DNA of 64,000 nt, taken from Berberis thunbergii (lineage: Eukaryota; Streptophyta; Magnoliopsida; Ranunculales; Berberidaceae). The notes under the pieces are model-generated. The model ran no database searches and was not told the origin of the DNA. It saw nothing but the letters and a program-made list of their open reading frames with translations. Of this stretch, positions 12,858-23,066 are shown piece after piece. Position 1 is the stretch's first letter; every line of letters starts with the position of its first letter. The stretch is taken from positions 124,001 through 188,000 of the forward strand of contig QNQO01000512.1 of assembly GCA_003290165.1 (NCBI GenBank), read 5' to 3'. Position numbers and translations under genes: made by a program.

Positions 12858-13477
12858 TAATGATACACCAAAATGGTCCAAGCTCTACGCCATACACTTG
12901 TCATGATGATCTCGAGAAATAGAGGCCTCGACATCAGCCCAACACTGATCTGGCCCAAGCAGTTCTAAACCTGCCCAATGTAGTCCGCCAAACGGACCTA
13001 AATTCTTACAGCCTGCTAGGTCCACATGTCTCACAGCTATCCTCAATACCCGTAAGCCTTGCTAAAGGCAAGTATCTCGAGGATCAACTTCGGACGGGCA
13101 ACTACAACAGCTATTTGCTTCCAACCAGGAAGCGGATTTCAGAGTATATGTCAGATAAGGAGAGTTTTGCCTATATACCACTCTTGAAATTGGAACTATA
13201 TCATGCGTATCTAGGAGCACATGGCTAACAAAAAACTTCTTTCCACAACATGACTCTTAATTACAGAAGGATCTCCACGCGGATCTTCTTTCCTAAACTA
13301 CGCCATCGATGGCCTATTCAAACCAGGACTCCTGCATTATAAATAAGACATGAGGTTGGTAAGCTAAGGTACACTACAAATTCCCTATTTACAACATTAC
13401 ACCTTTCTCAGATCCCTGCCTGACTTTAGCATCGGAGAGCCATCGACCACCACAATTGGTGGTCCGTGGCTCACGTG
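12858..13477 (+). repeat. 3' LTR of element F, truncated
   Basis: Starts TAATGATACACC (TG start mutated to TA), directly after a G-rich polypurine tract at 12843-12857 (G-run then TAGC). It follows the 5' LTR closely until GGCTCACGTG near 13477. There the similarity stops about 70 bases before the expected ACTGCATCA end. Confidence 0.78.
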
Positions 13478-13946
13478 AGTAGAAATGTGATTTAGCTATA
13501 TTTTACAAAATTCCATGAAATATTTAGCTGTTTGAGATTTTGAAATTGAAAAACTACATTATTTTGAAATGACTTGTCCAAATATTTCATTTTTTTCTTA
13601 AATTTTGACATTTTCGTTTAAAGCCCAAAAAGTTATAAAACAATTTACATTTTTTCAGCCATAATATTTTGCCATTTTTTGTAGATCTCGATGTTTTCTA
13701 GTAAAACCCAAAAAATATGAAGACAATAACATTTATAGGGATACTTGTGTAATTAGGCTTCATTTAATGTGTTTATTAGGTTAATTTATTGTATTTTTGT
13801 TTTCCGCCTATTCATAGGTTTGACAAGTCTTGAAATAAATTTTTACATTTTTTTAACATACAACAAAATATTTCTATAATATATAATACCGAAATTACTT
13901 GGAAAGACAAAATCACAATCCTTGCTTATTAGTGTTTTTTGCCATA
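13478..13946. other. AT-rich spacer, no gene seen
   Basis: The very AT-rich sequence between the truncated F LTR and the GPPS-like pseudogene shows no coding frame and no terminal repeats. It may be the upstream region of the pseudogene. Confidence 0.5.
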
Positions 13947-14890
13947 ATGGCTCCATTTGCTTTCTTTGGTTACAACACCATTGCTTTCTCAACGGTCCCT
14001 CCTTCCACTGCAACCTTTCCAACACTTCTTAAGCCCAATACGATCTCTATTTTCTACAAACAATCTAACTGGACCACCATAAGCACTGACATTGAGACCC
14101 ATATTGATCAAGCCAATTCAGGACACTAACCTGCAAGTGTTTTTGAGCCCATACATCACCTCACCTTTGATCCTCCATGGAGAATCACTACACCAAATTG
14201 AAATTTTTGTAACAATCCAAAAACAGTAATACTTTTGAGCTATAACAATCCACAAAGCAATTTTACACATTTTCACAAACAAAGTGATTCAATAATTGTA
14301 TCACCACAAATAGTATGGGCTTACAAGTGATGCTATTCATGGTAATCTAATTTATTGTATCACTTTTATTGTGTAGCTATTTTCCATTTTTTGACTAAAT
14401 TTAGTTTTGACTTGAAATTGTTTGGTGGATTGTAATAGCTCAAAAGTGTTACTATTTTTTAAGTTGTTACAAATATGCCAATTTGATATAGTGAATGGCC
14501 CCTGCCCTGCCCTAGTGTGTAGCAGCTTGTGAACTTGTAGCTAGGATGGCAAAGAGAGCAAGGTGTTGCAGCTGCATTTACCCATGATAACCTTCCATTA
14601 TCGAACCAAATTGAGCCCAAAACCCCCCCATTAATTCATCACACTTATGGTGCTAATATCGAGCTTCCACTAGATATGGCACCATACCGTTTGGTAATGA
14701 ATTATTAAGTAAATCCCAAAATTCAACAAGCCATAGTTCAAAGCAAATTTTAAAATATGATCATTGAAATCTCATGTGCAACAGGCTCACAAGGGCTGGT
14801 AGATGATTAGTATGTTCAATAAAGTGTATGGGATTGACCAGATGGTGATGATGAGTTGTGTATAGGGTCTTAGTCAGACCCAACGGATCT
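13947..14890 (+). pseudogene. Geranyl diphosphate synthase small-subunit pseudogene, split by a MITE
   Basis: Starts at MAPFAFFGYNTIAFS (transit-peptide-like, Ser/Thr rich). It continues through NWTTISTDIETHID and VFEPIHHLTFDPPW, matching the N-terminal half of the small, non-catalytic subunits that pair with GGPP synthase to make geranyl diphosphate in plastids. After the MITE (14186-14493) the frame resumes at APAL, a stop, CVAACELVA. After a shift come VAAAFTHDNLPLS, IHHTYGANIELPLDMAPY and near 14800 a GSQGLVDD block. Stops, frameshifts and the insertion make it dead. No introns are seen, as in the usually intron-poor members of this family. Confidence 0.7.
14186..14493. mobile_element. 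CACTA-type MITE (308 bp) with AAT target duplication
   Basis: Bounded by CACTACACCAAATTG on the left and CAATTTGATATAGTG on the right, flanked on both sides by AAT (14183-14185 and 14494-14496). The arms are inverted over much of their length: TTGTAACAA/TTGTTACAA, and AGTAATACTTTTGAGCTATAACAA against its diverged inverse. The element is therefore hairpin-like. It has no coding capacity. The 3-bp target duplication and CACTA start place it in the En/Spm (CACTA) superfamily, sharing the terminus with element C. Confidence 0.85.
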
Positions 14891-15241
14891 CTTCCCTTAG
14901 AGAAGAAATACATTATAAAGTAGACAAGTCATGGCAGGAATCACTTTCCTAAGGACATACCTTAAACAAGGAGGAGACATTTGTGAATAACGTTTTCCCT
15001 CATCACACCATACAGGCTTAAGTCATACAGAGAGTTACTTACGTACTTTATATAAGGTAAAAGGAACATTCGACAAAAGGTATGCAACACAACTAAATTA
15101 AACTCTGTCTAAATTTAATCTTCTCCCACAGATTAACTAACCTAAGCTTCGGGGTGCTTTTGACCACAAAACAGGTGGTCTTTGGCAATCTAAGCTTGTT
15201 TGGCAGGTCATATCTCTAAGATGACTGATTTGGACGCATCC
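14846..15241 (+). repeat. 5' LTR of element A (left edge uncertain)
   Basis: The right end GGACGCATCC is followed at 15242 by a primer-binding region GTTTGGCATCGTCCGTGTGG. Internally the sequence parallels the LTR of element B read in its own sense (GCTTAAGTCA, AGAGTTA, AAGGTATGCAAC, GGTGGTC-TTGGCA), so A and B are related families. The left edge abuts the GPPS-like pseudogene and is a guess. Confidence 0.6.
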
Positions 15242-15341
15242 GTTTGGCATCGTCCGTGTGGAACGACAATTTCCTTCTTTAAAGAAATCTTTTATTGGTA
15301 GTTTCCTTACTGAAAATCGGCAACGGAAAGATTTAGTACAA

Positions 15342-16785
15342 ATGGAACCCCATACAAATCCTCAGATTAGCAACAATCAAAGCAACCCTTTCACCAGTTA
15401 AACTGAATAACCGAGCAGGCACATCCCACACCAAACACTAGGAGAACTTGCTATGCAAGGTAATGCAGTGCCACTACACGATATGGTAACCCAACAATCC
15501 AAGACATTTGGCAATACAATGACAGATCCTTGTGTGCACCAACTCTTGGATCAGATGAATTATCTAGTTATAGTGGTCGAAAAACTAACTCATGAATGCG
15601 TTCCACCTATCGAACACGTCTGAACACCACTTCAACAAGATTTCACTAATTACGCTCGAGAGATCCACGAAGCCCCTGTAAGGCTTTGGAGGATGAACTT
15701 CGAGGGAAGCGAACCGCAAGGAGATGGATGCCAGACTGATGGAATTATTCCATGAGTTCCATTCGATATCAGAGTTACAAATCCAAATGTGTTTTACGAG
15801 TTGACCATGCAACCATTCTTTGATGCAATCATGAAGACCCCTCTGTTGTCATTCTGCCAAAGTTTGAAACTTATGATGGCACTACTGATCCGCTTGACCA
15901 TCGATGGTATTTCCACCACATGATGGCACTAAACGAAAGCTTAGAGTCCATTTTTGCAAAACCTTTTCGACCACCCTAACTTCCACATCAATGAGTTTAT
16001 TCAATAGCCTTCCACTTAGGTTGATAGATTCTTTCAGGCATTGGCTACGACCTTCATCACAAGGTTCATTGACAGTCAGCGGATTAGAAAAGGTCCTCAT
16101 TATTTGTTTCACATTAAGCAAAAACCTAATGAAACTATCAGGGAGTGCGTCACAAGTTTTACTAACGAGTTAACTATGTTCGATGGATGTAGTAACGACA
16201 CAGCCAAAGCCACATTCACCTCCGAACTAAAAAGAGGACCGTTTTACAACTCTATGAATTAAGATCATCAGAAAAGCATGGCAACCTTATTGAAAGCTTC
16301 TCAAAATACATCACCCTTGAGGAGATGTTGGCCTTCAAGAAGACAAACGAGTTATAGAAAACGTCCTTCCCAATGAATTGGGAAAGAAGAGAGGAGAGAA
16401 GAAGATATAATAGATTGCAGAAGGATAATGACCAATCCAAGAGACATCGGACCAACGACAAGTCTAAATTCAACAAACAAAAACCCAAAAAACTACTATT
16501 TGGAACAACCAGACATGAATGGTCAACACACGCGGTTAACACAAACTACAACCGTTTACTGCTATGAAAATAAGTCTGGCAAAGAAAACCATGGCAAATT
16601 GGGAAGAGCTGAAGTGGCTGCTCAAACTGAGGGGAGACCTGGCTAGACGAGATAAGAGTAAATATTTTTCATTCCATAAGGACCATATACATGACACAAA
16701 AGATTGCTACAACTTAAAGAATGACATCAAATATTGGATCCAAAATGGATGTTTCGGCAAACTTATTGGGTTTAAAGACAAGTAG
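15342..16785 (+). pseudogene. gag: gag of element A (broken)
   Basis: Starts at MEPHTNPQISNNQ. The capsid core begins near 15850 with LPKFETYDGTTDPLDHRWYF and continues after a shift as FITRFIDSQRIRKGPHYLFH, KPNETIRECVTSFTNELTMF and SELKRGPFYNSMN (16041-16262). A nucleocapsid knuckle follows at 16665-16730: KYFSFHKDHIHDTKDCYNLK. Its first Cys positions are replaced by Phe, so zinc binding is doubtful. Several stops and frameshifts. Confidence 0.75.
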
Positions 16786-16989
16786 TCCAAAGAGAAAATA
16801 AAGTGGACGAACAGCCTAGATAGCTGATATACGTCCTACACGACATAGCTTTAGAAAAAAAATGATCTAACTAATCACGGATGTTATCCATCCGAGACTT
16901 ACAGACGAGGATACAACATCCGGACCTTTTTACTCAGCGTGCCAGAATTGACCACCAAACTCAAACCTTTTCCAAGAAGGAAGCACAGG

Positions 16990-17480
16990 GAGTTCATTTC
17001 CAAAACAATGACACATTGGTGATCTCAGTTTCTATGGCCAAGTGGGAGGTCAAAAGAGTACTCATTGACATGGGTAGCTCGGCCAATCTTCTAATCGTGA
17101 CAGCATTCCACAAGATGTAGTTCAATGAAAAAAGATGTACACCTATTGACCAACCTATGGTAGGTTTCAGTGGATAACAATGTCACCCATTCGAGCTAAT
17201 CCGACTACCAGTCATAGTAGGGACACCAGGGAAACAACGAGTTCTATTAATGGACTTCTTCGTTATTGACACACCTTCAACATAGAATATGCTTCTGGGA
17301 AGACCTTGGCTGCACAAAATGGGTGCAGTACCTTCCACCTTACACCAATGCCTGAAGTACTACGTTGGTGACAACGTTGGGATCATGAAAGGGGATCAGC
17401 CGACTGCGCGTGAATGTCATTATGTAGTAATAAAGGCCCCTAACATATCACGACCAGAACAACTATTATAGGAACCCAGT
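16990..17480 (+). pseudogene. Retropepsin-like protease of element A
   Basis: VISVSMAKWEVKRVLIDMGS with SANLLIVTAFHKM holds the aspartic protease motif D-M-G-S-S (usually D-T-G-S-S), with a stop right after. [20 protein letters not shown] follows near 17289, then [20 protein letters not shown]. The second half of this domain lies inside a 646-bp tandem duplication and is present again at 17822-18120. Confidence 0.75.
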
Positions 17481-18474
17481 CAATTACATATGGATCATGA
17501 CCTACTAGAAGATAATGTACCTCTAGTTAGTCCCAGTGACCGACCAAATACTCCAAAAATGAAATAAGAAACAACACTAGTCCGCATTGATGGTGAAGAA
17601 TAAAGAAAAACATTTCGGATTGACACAAAACGTAACCTAGAATTAACTAAGCATTTGATCCAATTGCTGAAAGATAACCAGGATGTCTTCACTTGGACAA
17701 TGAAGGACATGGTAGGCATTGACCACTCCATCATCACTCACAGGTTGGAAGTTAACACGGATAAGAAGCCAGAAGAAAAGGCCAGTTGCCTCAGAGTGTA
17801 ACCTAACAATCAATGATGGGGAACAATGACACCCATTCGGGCTAATCTGACTACCAATCGTAGTGGGGACAACAGGGAAACAACAAGTCCTGTTAACATA
17901 TTTTTTTGTTGTCGATGTGCCTTCAACATACCATATGCTTCTGGGAAGACCCTGACTGCACGAAATGGGTGCAATATCTTCTACCTTACACCAATGCCTA
18001 AAGTACCACGTTGGCGACAATGTTGGGATTGTCAAAGGGGATTAGTCGGCTGCACGTGAATGTCATTATGCAGTAATGAAGGTCCCTAACAGATCACGAC
18101 TAAAGGAGCTAATATAACAACCCGGTCAATTATAGATGGAAACCGACATACCAGAAGACAATGCAACTCTAGTTAGTCCAAGAAGTCGACCAAATACTAG
18201 ACAATTGGAATAAGAAACAACACCAGTCCATATGGATGGTGAAAAAAAAAGAAAAACAATCTGGATTGGCACAAAACTTCATCTAGAATTAACTAAGTAG
18301 TTGATCCAACTGCTGAAAGATAACCAGGACGTCTTCACTTTGACAATGAAGGACATGGTAGCCATTGACCCCTCCATAATCACTCACAAATTGCAAGTCA
18401 GCCCAGATAAAAAGCTAGTTCAACAGAAGAGAATGCCAATTGCCTCAGAGCGTAACCAAACAATCAATGATGAG
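17176..18474 (+). repeat. 646-bp tandem duplication within element A (protease to pre-RT)
   Basis: Copy 1 runs from about 17176 to 17821 and copy 2 from 17822 to about 18474, in direct orientation. Matching landmarks are CACCCATTCG-GCTAATC at 17184 and 17831, ATGCTTCTGGGAAGACC at 17289 and 17935, and TGCTGAAAGATAACCAGGA near 17666 and 18313. The offset is a constant ~646. Both copies have diverged. The junction has short shared sequence (AACAATG). Confidence 0.85.
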
Positions 18475-18574
18475 GTGCATCGCTTAATGAATGCATGAAT
18501 GATCAAGGAATCCCACTACCCAGACTAGCTGGCCAATACAATTTTGGTCTAATAAAAAAATGGGAAATGGAAGG
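18115..18574 (+). pseudogene. pol: Element A reverse transcriptase, N-terminal part
   Basis: Contains the pre-RT connection IQLLKDNQDVFTLTMKDMVA followed by IDPSIITHKLQVSPDKKLVQ and the start of fingers, ERNQTINDEVHRLMNA, then a shifted stretch ending KKWEM at 18570. The domain stops at the GAAGG site where element B begins and continues at 56786. Frameshifts occur around 18495. Confidence 0.8.
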
Positions 18575-19139
18575 TGATGCGTCCAAAAATCATCTTCTTA
18601 CGAGTTTGACCTACAAAACAACTATTACACTGCCAATGACCACCTTTTTGGTGGCCGAAAGCACTTCGATGGTTAAGTCAGTAACTCTGTTGGAAGAAGG
18701 AAGTAAATCTGGACAAAACTCAGTTAAAGTTGCATACCTTTGTTGAATGTTCCCTTTACATTTTAAAATGATCGTAAGTAACTCTCTACGTGACTTAATC
18801 ATGTGAGGCGCAACTGAAGGAAATGCTTATGTAACAGTCTCTTCCTTAATGGAGATGCGTTCATGGCGGCATAGGTCCCTCCACGGTTCTTTTTTAGTTC
18901 AACGTTCTTCTTCTTTATGAGAGAACGTGTATCAGGCCAAGATTTGGGCTTTAATTTGAATAGGTTTGGATTCAGACCCTATTTACACCTCCTTAGTGGT
19001 GGACCTAATCTGGGTATAATTGGCCTTCTCCCTTCTGGGTTTTATAAGTTGGCCCAATGGATCGGGCGTTGTATCCCCGTGATGGGACTTTATGTCAAGA
19101 GTACGGTCATGATAATCAGTCTATTTTGAAGTATCATCA
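18575..19139 (-). repeat. 3' LTR of element B
   Basis: Plus-strand start TGATGCGTCC and end AGTATCATCA. Just beyond, at 19140-19155, lies the polypurine tract, read on the minus strand as AAGGGGAGAGTAGC. It pairs with 56218-56785. Shared landmarks include CTGTTGGAAGAA, GTTGCATACCTTTGT and GATGGGACTTTATG. Confidence 0.9.
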
Positions 19140-19477
19140 GCTACTCTCCCCTTAGTTAGTGGTCATGTTGACGTGGCCACTAACTTTGGTGACGATTTGC
19201 CTTTCCATTTCATCATTTTCTTGTATTTAATGATGTTAGTTGCTTTTCGCGAGTTGGTCACTCGATCATTTGCTTGCCCGTTCCTTTCTTGCACACAATT
19301 TTTAGATTTTGCATTGCCATCATATCTTGCACGTTGTCCCATGAGTCGTCTCTTCATTGCTTGGCTTTATAAAAGGAAATGTAAAGAATATGTTTTCCCT
19401 CTTCACACTATCTTTGAATTTAGGGTTTGTTTGTTCCTTCGTCTTCTTTGTTTTCCTTGTTTCCTCACTCTTCGACA

Positions 19478-20499
19478 ATGTTTGTTGGTGATAAGTTAAG
19501 TGGTAAATCGCTGACTTTGGAGACTCTTTGTTTTGATTATAATCTCTCACCCGACCTTGAGCTTATTCTACCCGAACATGATGATTGGCCTTGTAACTAA
19601 AAGGCTATATAATTGCATTGTACTCATGCATGTTCTCTTGTGGTTTTTGATTTCCTGTTTGAAACTGTTTTGGGAATATCTAAATTATTTGGGCATTCCT
19701 CCTACCCAAATTGGCTGTAATGGTTGGAAGGTGTTGGTTTCTTCTTACGAGCTAGGGCTACTCTATCTGGTATTCCCTGAACCGTTAGGGTTTTGTAGTC
19801 TGTGGTTGGTTTGTTGGTGTACAGGGAGATTTTCTTTTTTCGTTCCCCTAATTGTTTCGAGAATCTTAGTGATGACATTCACGATTGGTTGCAGTCTTGG
19901 TTCTATGCTTCCGTGAACTCTGGCCACTTCCAATTGCAAGGTTGTTCAATTTTTTTATCATTTCGAGTCCCCAATGGGTGAAAGGATCTTCTTTTATCCG
20001 CTAAGGAACAGAATATCAGTGAACGATTTTTTAAGCTTCACCATTTTCCTGTGGAGGCATTTATTTTTAGGGCATCTCAGAGCATAGTGGTTTATACAAT
20101 ATGAGTGAAACGGAATGAGCTTTATTTACTAAATCTCGTGCTAAGGTCCATACTGCTCGCACCGTACGTGCTGGCGTCAGTGATGCTAGCATTGATTGGG
20201 AAATGAATGCGGCCCGAGATGTTACGGATCTCGATGCTCCTATTATTACTTCCGCTCCTGCTTTGCAAAAGACAAAGCTTGCGAGGTCTACGAGTCCATC
20301 AAGGAGATTTCCTATAGATCCTCATCTTGTTTCAAGGAAGAAACAACTTTTGTATCGTAGTTCTGCTCAGTTTATGACTTGTTAGAGTTCTTTTCGGGAC
20401 ACTATTTTTCACCTGGGTCCTACCCCTGATGATGTCGTCCATTGGATGACAATGAGATGAATCTTTTGTCTGCCTATGGTGTTTTAGATGCTGCTGAAT
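19478..20499 (+). pseudogene. Element B antisense ORF, first part (PF04195-like)
   Basis: Starts at MFVGDKLSGKSLTLETLCFD followed by YNLSPDLELILPEHDD. It then continues in shifting frames with the block FWEYLNYLGIPPTQIGCNGW and KVLVSSYELG (19660-19760), and IHDWLQSWFYASVNSGHFQL (about 19878-19937). This start and the LGI-P-Q---NGW block are characteristic of plant proteins labelled 'putative gypsy type transposase', found antisense in Tat-like elements. It is cut at 20499 by the CACTA transposon C. The frame resumes at 32494. Confidence 0.65.
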
Positions 20500-20512
20500 C
20501 ACTACACCAAAA

Positions 20513-20850
20513 GGCCAATTTAGCCACACCGAGATGGCCACGGTTCTAAACCGTGGGTTAAGTTGCCACGGCAAAAAATCGTGGCTATAATGACCAACGG
20601 CCTAAAACCGTGGCAAAAAAATGGCTACGGTTGAAAATCGTTGGTTTATTTGCTACGGCAAAAAACCGTGGCTATAATGACCAACGACTTAAAATCGTGG
20701 CTAAAACAATGGCAACGGCTCAAAACCATTGGTGTATTTGCCACGGCTAAAAACCGTGGCTATAATGACCAACGGCTTAAAATCGTGGCTAAAAAAATGG
20801 ACATGGCTCAAAACCGTGGCTATAATGAGGAACGGCTCAAAACATGTGTG
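20513..20850. repeat. Left subterminal palindromic repeat array of C
   Basis: About ten copies of a ~20-base motif of the type CAACGGCTTAAAACCGTGGC, spaced by short AT-rich linkers (TATAATGAC, AAAAAATGG). Many copies are imperfect palindromes. A larger ~97-bp unit containing two or three motifs is itself duplicated (near 20650 and 20748). Confidence 0.85.
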
Positions 20851-21289
20851 GAGAACGATTGGGTAATAGAAAACAGGTTTCCCTCTTTGGCGCAAGTTTC
20901 CCGCTTTGGCGAAAAAAATTGGGTAATAGAAAAGAGTTTGCGTGGTCATTTGGAGAACGATTTTTGACCTATTGCAGAGGAGAGATCGAGGAGCAGAGTC
21001 AGAGAGAGGTTTGGCGCAGAGGAGAGATCGAGGAGGAGAGAAAATCAGAGTCAGAGAGAGCTTGAAAATTTCACGGTTTGGTTTCGCCTCCTTCCATTTT
21101 CATTTTATGGTTCCATTTTCATTACTAATTTCACTTGAGAAAAATAAAAAAATTTATAACCTTCCCATGGAACTTTCAATTATTACAATGTTCCAGAGTG
21201 TTGTTCTTCACCCTTAAAATGGAAATTTGTTGATTCTTGTTGTCTGTAGACAATTTATTTAACTTAACATTGTGTGAATTGTGTTTTAG
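20851..21289 (+). other. GA-rich leader-like segment of C
   Basis: A duplicated TTGGGTAATAGAAAA motif (20858 and 20919) is followed by a purine-rich stretch with repeated GAGGAGAGATCGAGGAG (20978 and 21020). It resembles a plant 5' untranslated leader and could be where a transcript of the captured exons begins. No ORF of note. Confidence 0.35.
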
Positions 21290-21371
21290 GATACTTTTAG
21301 AGGAAAAGTGTGTGAATGCCCTATTGTGCAAGGCGTAAAGTTTGTAGGCAATGGTTATACCCATTGTGAAG
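21290..21371 (+). pseudogene. Vacuolar sorting receptor exon fragment
   Basis: An 82-bp exon with AG before and GT after encodes [20 protein letters not shown] followed by NGYTHCE. This is an invariant cysteine-rich segment just before the EGF-like repeats of plant vacuolar sorting receptors (BP80/VSR), which carry proteins from the Golgi to the vacuole. No stops. It is a single captured exon, so no functional receptor can come from it. Confidence 0.85.
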
Positions 21372-22795
21372 GTGAGTTTGGTTTGTGTTCGATTCCAGTA
21401 AAAATCATGCAATAGTAGGCAACACCTCTTAGATATGTTTCAGTTGATATTGAGATTTATTATTATTATACTCATTTGCTATATTGGAAAGTAATTGTAG
21501 TTTTAGAATGACTTGTACACTTGCAAACATGAAATAGTGTGCCTTTTGGTGATAAATGATGAGAAATGTGTTAATATTATAGTTGTAATGAGTTTTAAGA
21601 GCTCTTGCAAAAACTTCATGTTGCTCCATTCTAAATCTTGTCGTCCTCATCCTTGAAAATAATTGTGTTATACCAAATGATACAAAGGTCCAGTCCCCTA
21701 TCCTAAAAACTTGAATTCTGAATACCTATAAATTTTGAAAGTTATAATCCTTGCACCACATCTACAAACAATGGCTCCAGTCTGCTATCCTAAAAACTTG
21801 ATTATGAAAACTTATAAATTTTGAAGGTTATGATCCTTGTACTTATAAATAGATATGTTCTTTCTTTGTTCATATCTATTTTTAGTTAATGTGTTGTTTG
21901 GGAAGGCATGTAGGTTTTAAAACTACGACACTTACGTTAGTTGGCATATGGATCACTTGTAGTGCTCTAACCTGCAAACCCTATCATGAGTAACAATCTG
22001 ACTAGCTGAAACATAGTTTTGATTCAATTTTACGGTATTTTAGAAACAAAATTTTTTAAGTATCAGTGAATCATTGTCTTTAATATTCATTAGTGTGATA
22101 GGTGCACATGTTTCAAAGCCACTCTAGATGCTTTTTATCTCCTTTTAAGTGTTAATGATGCATTTAACACTTGTGTGTCATGTGCTTGTGCAGGTATTGT
22201 CCAAAAATGCATCATTAACACTTAAAATGGTGCAAACACATCCACATCACTTGCTTGCTGCTTAAAGGCCGATACGAAAGAATTGGGGCACTTGGTAGAT
22301 TGCGAAACCCTGTCCAAGTAAAGTAAATGTTGTCCCCAACTCTTAGAAACAGGTGCTTTTGTCTTTTGCATAAACTGGAGGCAATTGACAATAAAAGTTT
22401 CAGAAAGTGCTAATTTTTTCTCTTGGAAAGGTGTTTCTATTTTTATTTTTGCTTTTGATTAGATAGTAAAGTTCAATTTGGCTTGACACGAGTATATAAA
22501 AAAATAAAATTTGTTAGCATTGAAGTGGTGCTATCCAAAAAAAGAAAAAAAATGATATACAGCAACTACAAAAAAACAGCCTTGCTATTAAAATCATAAT
22601 CACAATTTTGTACAAGTTTTTCATTCATGCAACAATCACTATTGGCATTAGAATGATAGAGCATGTAATAACATTGCTATAGCTGAGTGGTCATGCATGT
22701 TGTGATCCTGTTTATTATTAATGATTGATTAGAGTTTTATGTTATACAAAACATGGTTGGATTTCACTGATTCTGGTTTTATGTTTGTAAAACAG
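21372..22795. other. Non-coding AT-rich part of C
   Basis: Intron-like sequence. A pair of related segments (near 21687-21745 and 21774-21830: CCAGTC-CTATCCTAAAAACTTGA) forms an ~85-bp imperfect duplication. Two segments around TGATGCATTTAACACTT (22155) and AAAATGCATCATTAACACTT (22202) are inverted relative to each other. No convincing exon. Confidence 0.45.
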
Positions 22796-23066
22796 GAATG
22801 GAATACTGCAGAGGAGGAATTCATGGCAAGATGGCGTTTATGGTACAACCTGCCCAATCCCTCCTGGCTGGAATTTTACTTACACTCTCCAGGTGAAGGA
22901 CCAGATTGGTAGCTTCTTCTACTACCCCTCTACTGCATTCCACAAGGCTGCAGGTGGCTTCGGAGGAATCAGAATTCTCAGCAGACCAAGAATTACTGTT
23001 CCATTCCCTGACCATGCTGGAGACTACACCATTCTCATCGGAGATTAGTACAAGGCTAATCACACG
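22796..23066 (+). pseudogene. SKU5-similar multicopper oxidase exon fragment
   Basis: Exon flanked by CAG and GTAAAC. It encodes NSWQDGVYGTTCPIPPGWNF, TYTLQVKDQIGSFFYYPSTA, FHKAAGGFGGIRI and ILIGD, then a stop where Trp is expected before YKANHT. This is the first cupredoxin domain of SKS/pectinesterase-like multicopper oxidases, GPI-anchored or secreted wall proteins. The type 2/3 copper-binding HWHG-type residues are degenerate in SKS proteins anyway. One nonsense change, otherwise intact. Confidence 0.85.

Larger units (their letters stand above)
5193..13477 (+). mobile_element. Element F: non-autonomous Tat-type LTR retrotransposon
   Basis: Two related LTRs (5193-5879 and 12858-13477) bound gag, a protease, a long non-coding block, a tandem-repeat block and an opposite-strand ORF. 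No reverse transcriptase, RNase H or integrase is recognisable, so the element must have depended on enzymes supplied in trans. LTR starts and internal layout match element E at 40096-49401, so both belong to one family. The 3' LTR lacks its last ~70 bases, which removes the diagnostic right end and any target duplication. Frames are heavily broken. Confidence 0.82.

Noticed and set aside
20641..20967. Open frames of about 100 codons on both strands through the left end of C
   Set aside because: They run through the palindromic subterminal motif array, so both strands stay open by repetition. No protein character.
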